Shown one piece after another: positions 13,460-15,428 of a stretch of DNA of 15,428 bases. This stretch comes from Alitiscatomonas aceti (lineage in GTDB: Bacteria; Bacillota; Clostridia; Lachnospirales; Lachnospiraceae). Within the stretch, counting starts at the first letter, position 1. Each line of letters opens with the position of its first letter. The notes under the pieces were generated by a model. It had not been told where the DNA came from. It ran no database searches and worked only from the letters and a program-made list of their open reading frames with translations. The position numbers and the translations under genes are program-made. The stretch lies in the NCBI RefSeq assembly GCF_025567195.1, contig NZ_JAOQJF010000050.1, forward strand, positions 1 to 15,428, read 5' to 3'.

Positions 13460-14134
13460 TTATTGAAACTGTCGGATCAGCTCTTCGGCTGAGAGACTGT
13501 TTCTGGTCTTAATCAGAACTCCGTCCTTTAAGACGTACATACTGGTACACAGGGCCAGCTCCTCCATTTCATGGGAGGTAAGGATCACAGTCCCTCCGTC
13601 CGCCGTGTAGGCTTTCAGATAGGCCTGTATATCCCGTTTACATTCCAGGTCCAGGGCGGCTCCTGGTTCGTCCATAATGAGGACAGGGGCGCGGCCTGAA
13701 AGGGCGCAGGCGATGCTGAGGCGCTTTTTCATGCCTCCGGACAGGGTATCCACCCGCTTCTTCAGCATGGGGCCGATCCCCAGGACAGAGCTGCAGCCCT
13801 CTGTCAGATCCTTCTCCATCTCCTTCCGGCTTCCGCGGTGCCATAAAAGCAGGTTGTCTTTTACCGACAGCTCTCCGATCAGCGGGTTCTCCTGGGGAAC
13901 ATAGGCCGTAAGGTCTGCGGCAGCCCCGGACCTTCCCAGGATCTCGGTCCCATTGATGCGGATGCTCCCGCTGTCTGCCCGCAGGGCTCCCGCCAGGATC
14001 GACAGAAGCGTGGTCTTTCCGCAGCCATTGGTTCCGACGATTCCCACGCACTGGCCGGGCCCGGCTGAAAAGCTGACGCCGTTTAGGATCCTGTGTTTTC
14101 CATAGGACTTACAGATTCCGGAAACCTCCAGCAT
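13460..14134 (-). CDS. ABC transporter ATP-binding protein
   Basis: A 224-residue CcmA-type ATPase powering the two downstream permeases. Walker A is GTNGCGKTT (residues 34-42), Q-loop Gln81, signature LSGGM (131-135), Walker B VLIMDEP (151-157) and H-loop His188 in LTSHEM. All catalytic motifs are intact and the length is usual. The ATG at 14134 is chosen because aggagg lies seven bases upstream; the open frame extends 51 codons further without support. It is the first gene of the minus-strand operon. The Walker B glutamate is followed by PGAALD, where most relatives read P-x-x-GLD. Confidence 0.93.
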   Translation of the reverse strand: MLEVSGICKSYGKHRILNGVSFSAGPGQCVGIVGTNGCGKTTLLSILAGALRADSGSIRINGTEILGRSGAAADLTAYVPQENPLIGELSVKDNLLLWHRGSRKEMEKDLTEGCSSVLGIGPMLKKRVDTLSGGMKKRLSIACALSGRAPVLIMDEPGAALDLECKRDIQAYLKAYTADGGTVILTSHEMEELALCTSMYVLKDGVLIKTRNSLSAEELIRQFQ

Positions 14135-14165
14135 AAGCCGTCCTCCTTCCTGTTTTATGGCCCTT

Positions 14166-14195
14166 ATTTTACCATATGAGAGGGGGGTGATGGAA
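14166..14195 (-). promoter_or_regulatory. Promoter of the ABC operon
   Basis: On the minus strand, TGg then TAAAAT (14166-14171) forms an extended -10, with a poor -35 TTCCAT (14190-14195) at 18-base spacing. It ends 31 bases before the ATPase ATG. Confidence 0.5.
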
Positions 14196-14208
14196 GCGTT
14201 TTGGGAAA

Positions 14209-14273
14209 ACGTAAAAAAGTTTAAAAAAAAAGTAAAAAAAGGTGTTGACTTTTTCGGAACCTTGTCATATAAT
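14209..14273 (+). promoter_or_regulatory. tRNA promoter with A-tract UP element
   Basis: TTGACT (14245-14250), 17 bases and TATAAT (14268-14273) form a near-consensus promoter. Phased A runs at about 14213-14240 lie just upstream, as in UP elements of stable-RNA promoters. The tRNA begins about 50 bases downstream. Confidence 0.85.
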
Positions 14274-14324
14274 AATGGACGTGTCAAGGAGATAACACAG
14301 AGACACAGAAAAACAAAATACCAA

Positions 14325-14397
14325 GCGCCTTTAGCTCAGTTGGTAGAGCAGTAGACTCTTAATCTATTTGTCCGGGGTTCGAGCCCCCGAAGGCGCA
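14325..14397 (+). tRNA. tRNA-Lys (anticodon CTT)
   Basis: A 73-base tRNA. The acceptor stem is GCGCCTT/AAGGCGC (14325-14331/14390-14396) with discriminator A at 14397. The D arm contains AGCTCAGTTGGTAGAGC. The anticodon loop CTCTTAA has CTT at 14358-14360, reading AAG. The T arm has GGGGTTCGAGCCCC. CCA is not encoded, as the next bases are CTG. It is a single tRNA with its own promoter and terminator. Confidence 0.96.
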
Positions 14398-14401
14398 CTG
14401 A

Positions 14402-14457
14402 AAGGTTCCGATTTTGCAGACTTAGGGCTGCGGGGTTGGGACTTTTTTTATGTCTGA
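14402..14457 (+). terminator. Terminator after tRNA-Lys
   Basis: gcag (14416-14419) and ctgc (14428-14431) close an 8-base loop. The stem extends outward with G-U pairs between ggttccgatttt and ggggttgggac. A run of seven T (about 14443-14449) follows. Confidence 0.7.
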
Positions 14458-14507
14458 AACAGGCAGAGAGCCTGCCGCGGAGCAGGGAAGCGGATCGATG
14501 TGTCTGG

Positions 14508-14813
14508 TCAATGAAATTCACGAATGATTTTTTCGATGATTTCTTTTTGCGATGGGGTCAGGTTTGCCCACTTATTAAACATTTCTTTTTGTTCCGGCGT
14601 TAAGGGTACGGCATCGGTATCCTTTGCGAAAAATTGGCTCAGGGTGATCCCGAATGCGTCACAGAGGGCTTCCAGGGTTGAAAGTGATGGAACCGTGTTC
14701 CGGCGGTAGATATTGGCGATGGTGGATGCAGAAAGCCCGGACTTCTGGGCAAGCCTGTAAGTACTCCAACCACGTTCGCTGGTTAATTCTGTTATTCTTT
14801 TAATCACATCCAT
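14508..14813 (-). CDS. XRE-family regulator, 101 residues
   Basis: A small HTH_3 repressor-like protein. The DNA-binding domain spans residues 4-62, with recognition region STYRLAQKSGLSASTIANIYRR and the usual PSLSTLEALCDAFGITLSQFF. A short tail, LTPEQKEMFNKWANLTPSQK and a final helix, follows. The start at MDVIKRI (14813) is chosen by comparison with this group; an upstream ATG (14834) in the same frame is possible. It is divergent from the secreted-protein gene across about 160 bp and is a candidate regulator of that gene and itself. Confidence 0.85.
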   Translation of the reverse strand: MDVIKRITELTSERGWSTYRLAQKSGLSASTIANIYRRNTVPSLSTLEALCDAFGITLSQFFAKDTDAVPLTPEQKEMFNKWANLTPSQKEIIEKIIREFH

Positions 14814-14921
14814 GTTATCAATCCCCTGTTGCATCCAATTCTATTCCTTATTTTAAGTTGTTATTGATTAAGAAAATAGAACTCAATTGTAATAGTTATA
14901 CTGTTCAAATGAAAACCACTG

Positions 14922-14930
14922 TGCTATACT
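14922..14930 (+). promoter_or_regulatory. Extended -10 promoter of the secreted-protein gene
   Basis: TGC then TATACT (14922-14930) forms an extended -10. The -35 region (ttcaaa, about 14904-14909) is weak. The gene starts 43 bases downstream. Confidence 0.5.
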
Positions 14931-14972
14931 GGGCTTAAATAAAAAATTTGCAATACAGAAAGGAAGGAAAGT

Positions 14973-15332
14973 ATGAAGAAAAGGCTTGTGGCATTGGGAA
15001 TGGCGTTTCTGATGGCAATGTCCACCTGTATGACTGCTTTTGCGGGATACTGGTATCTTGAAGACGGAAGGTGGGAGTACCGGGACGATTCAGGTGCTCG
15101 GGTGAGGAACACTCTAAAGAAAAGCGGCAGCCATTACTGGTGGCTGGGACCAGATGGATATTTAAGAACAGGTCATGCTGGAGAGAAGGTCCTCATAGGA
15201 AATGCGGCATTTATGCTGCATAATGATGGAAGGATAGACCGGATCGGCGAGGATGCATCGGGCGGAAAGGTGGATCTGTTTGATTTAATAGGCGATAAGG
15301 AAACACCCAGAAGGTTTGAAGTGCTATACTAA
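14973..15332 (+). CDS. Secreted small protein with cell-wall-binding-repeat character
   Basis: A 119-residue protein with a clear signal peptide (MKKRLVALGMAFLMAMSTCM and TAFA, likely cleaved between residues 24 and 25). The mature part starts with aromatic and glycine-rich units (GYWYLEDGRWEYRDDSGARV, then SGSHYWWLGPDGYLRTG) like the choline/cell-wall-binding repeats (CW_binding_1) of Firmicutes surface proteins. Only one or two repeat units are present, and the rest (about 70-119) is not recognised. The aaggaaggaaag site supports the ATG. It lies divergent from an XRE gene, and its stop codon directly precedes a possible insertion-sequence end at 15333, so the original protein may have been longer. 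Confidence 0.75.
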   Translation: MKKRLVALGMAFLMAMSTCMTAFAGYWYLEDGRWEYRDDSGARVRNTLKKSGSHYWWLGPDGYLRTGHAGEKVLIGNAAFMLHNDGRIDRIGEDASGGKVDLFDLIGDKETPRRFEVLY

Positions 15333-15393
15333 TGTTGTAACAGGAGTGGCTAATAAGATATAATCAATCTTATAAAGAAAAGAGGTACACATT
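15333..15393 (+). promoter_or_regulatory. Putative insertion-sequence left end and promoter
   Basis: Starting with TG at 15333, TTGTAA (15335-15340), 18 bases and TATAAT (15359-15364) form a promoter for the transposase gene. A 7-bp dyad, ataagat/atcttat, overlaps the -10. The terminal inverted repeat cannot be confirmed, because the right end lies outside the window. Confidence 0.45.
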
Positions 15394-15428
15394 ATGCCAC
15401 AGAGTTACACCCCTGAATTTAAAAAGAA
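15394..15428 (+). CDS. IS3-family transposase OrfA, start only
   Basis: Eleven complete codons, MPQSYTPEFKK, run off the window. The pattern SYTPEFKKK at the N terminus is typical of IS3-family OrfA proteins, which carry a helix-turn-helix that binds the element ends. An agagg site lies eight bases upstream. Only the beginning is visible, so the identification rests on this short match. Confidence 0.55.
   Translation, partial: MPQSYTPEFKK

Overview
The window looks like a chromosomal segment of a gut Clostridia species, most likely Lachnospiraceae. This rests on protein character, Gram-positive AGGAGG ribosome sites and sigma-A promoters, not on a marker gene. It carries a small inserted mobile element and then ordinary chromosomal genes.

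Region 1 (about 88-7702) is a complete integrative mobilizable element of about 7.6 kb, and both of its ends can be read. A 20-base inverted repeat (19 of 20 matching) lies at 88-107 and 7682-7701. Cutting the element out at an AC dinucleotide (87-88 and 7702-7703) rejoins two halves of a host reading frame exactly in frame. On the minus strand the element encodes a cysteine-rich VLP protein, a short RepA-like initiator, a MobV-type relaxase, a small ORF and a large serine recombinase at the left end. On the plus strand it has an AT-rich orphan gene and an XRE regulator. Its cargo is a Mef(A)-like macrolide efflux pump behind a strong promoter and a roughly 270-base leader with a terminator hairpin, which suggests antibiotic-responsive attenuation. 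The last 0.7 kb before the right end is non-coding and packed with inverted repeats, a candidate transfer or replication origin.

Region 2 (7704-9263) holds the 3' stump of the interrupted host gene, then trmB (tRNA m7G46 methyltransferase), a 48-residue ORF and trxA (thioredoxin), all on the plus strand.

Region 3 (9286-14134) is a tightly packed minus-strand operon. In order of transcription it encodes an ABC ATPase, a 610-residue single-pass membrane protein with a cytoplasmic zinc ribbon and a large outer domain, and two ABC-2-type permeases. Junctions of 19 nt, 1 nt and an ATGA overlap point to one exporter-like complex. The substrate cannot be read from the sequence, and the zinc-ribbon subunit is the least familiar part.

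Region 4 (14140-15428) has a strong promoter driving tRNA-Lys(CTT) with its own terminator, an XRE regulator divergent from a small secreted protein with cell-wall-binding-repeat character, and the start of an IS3-family transposase orfA running off the window.
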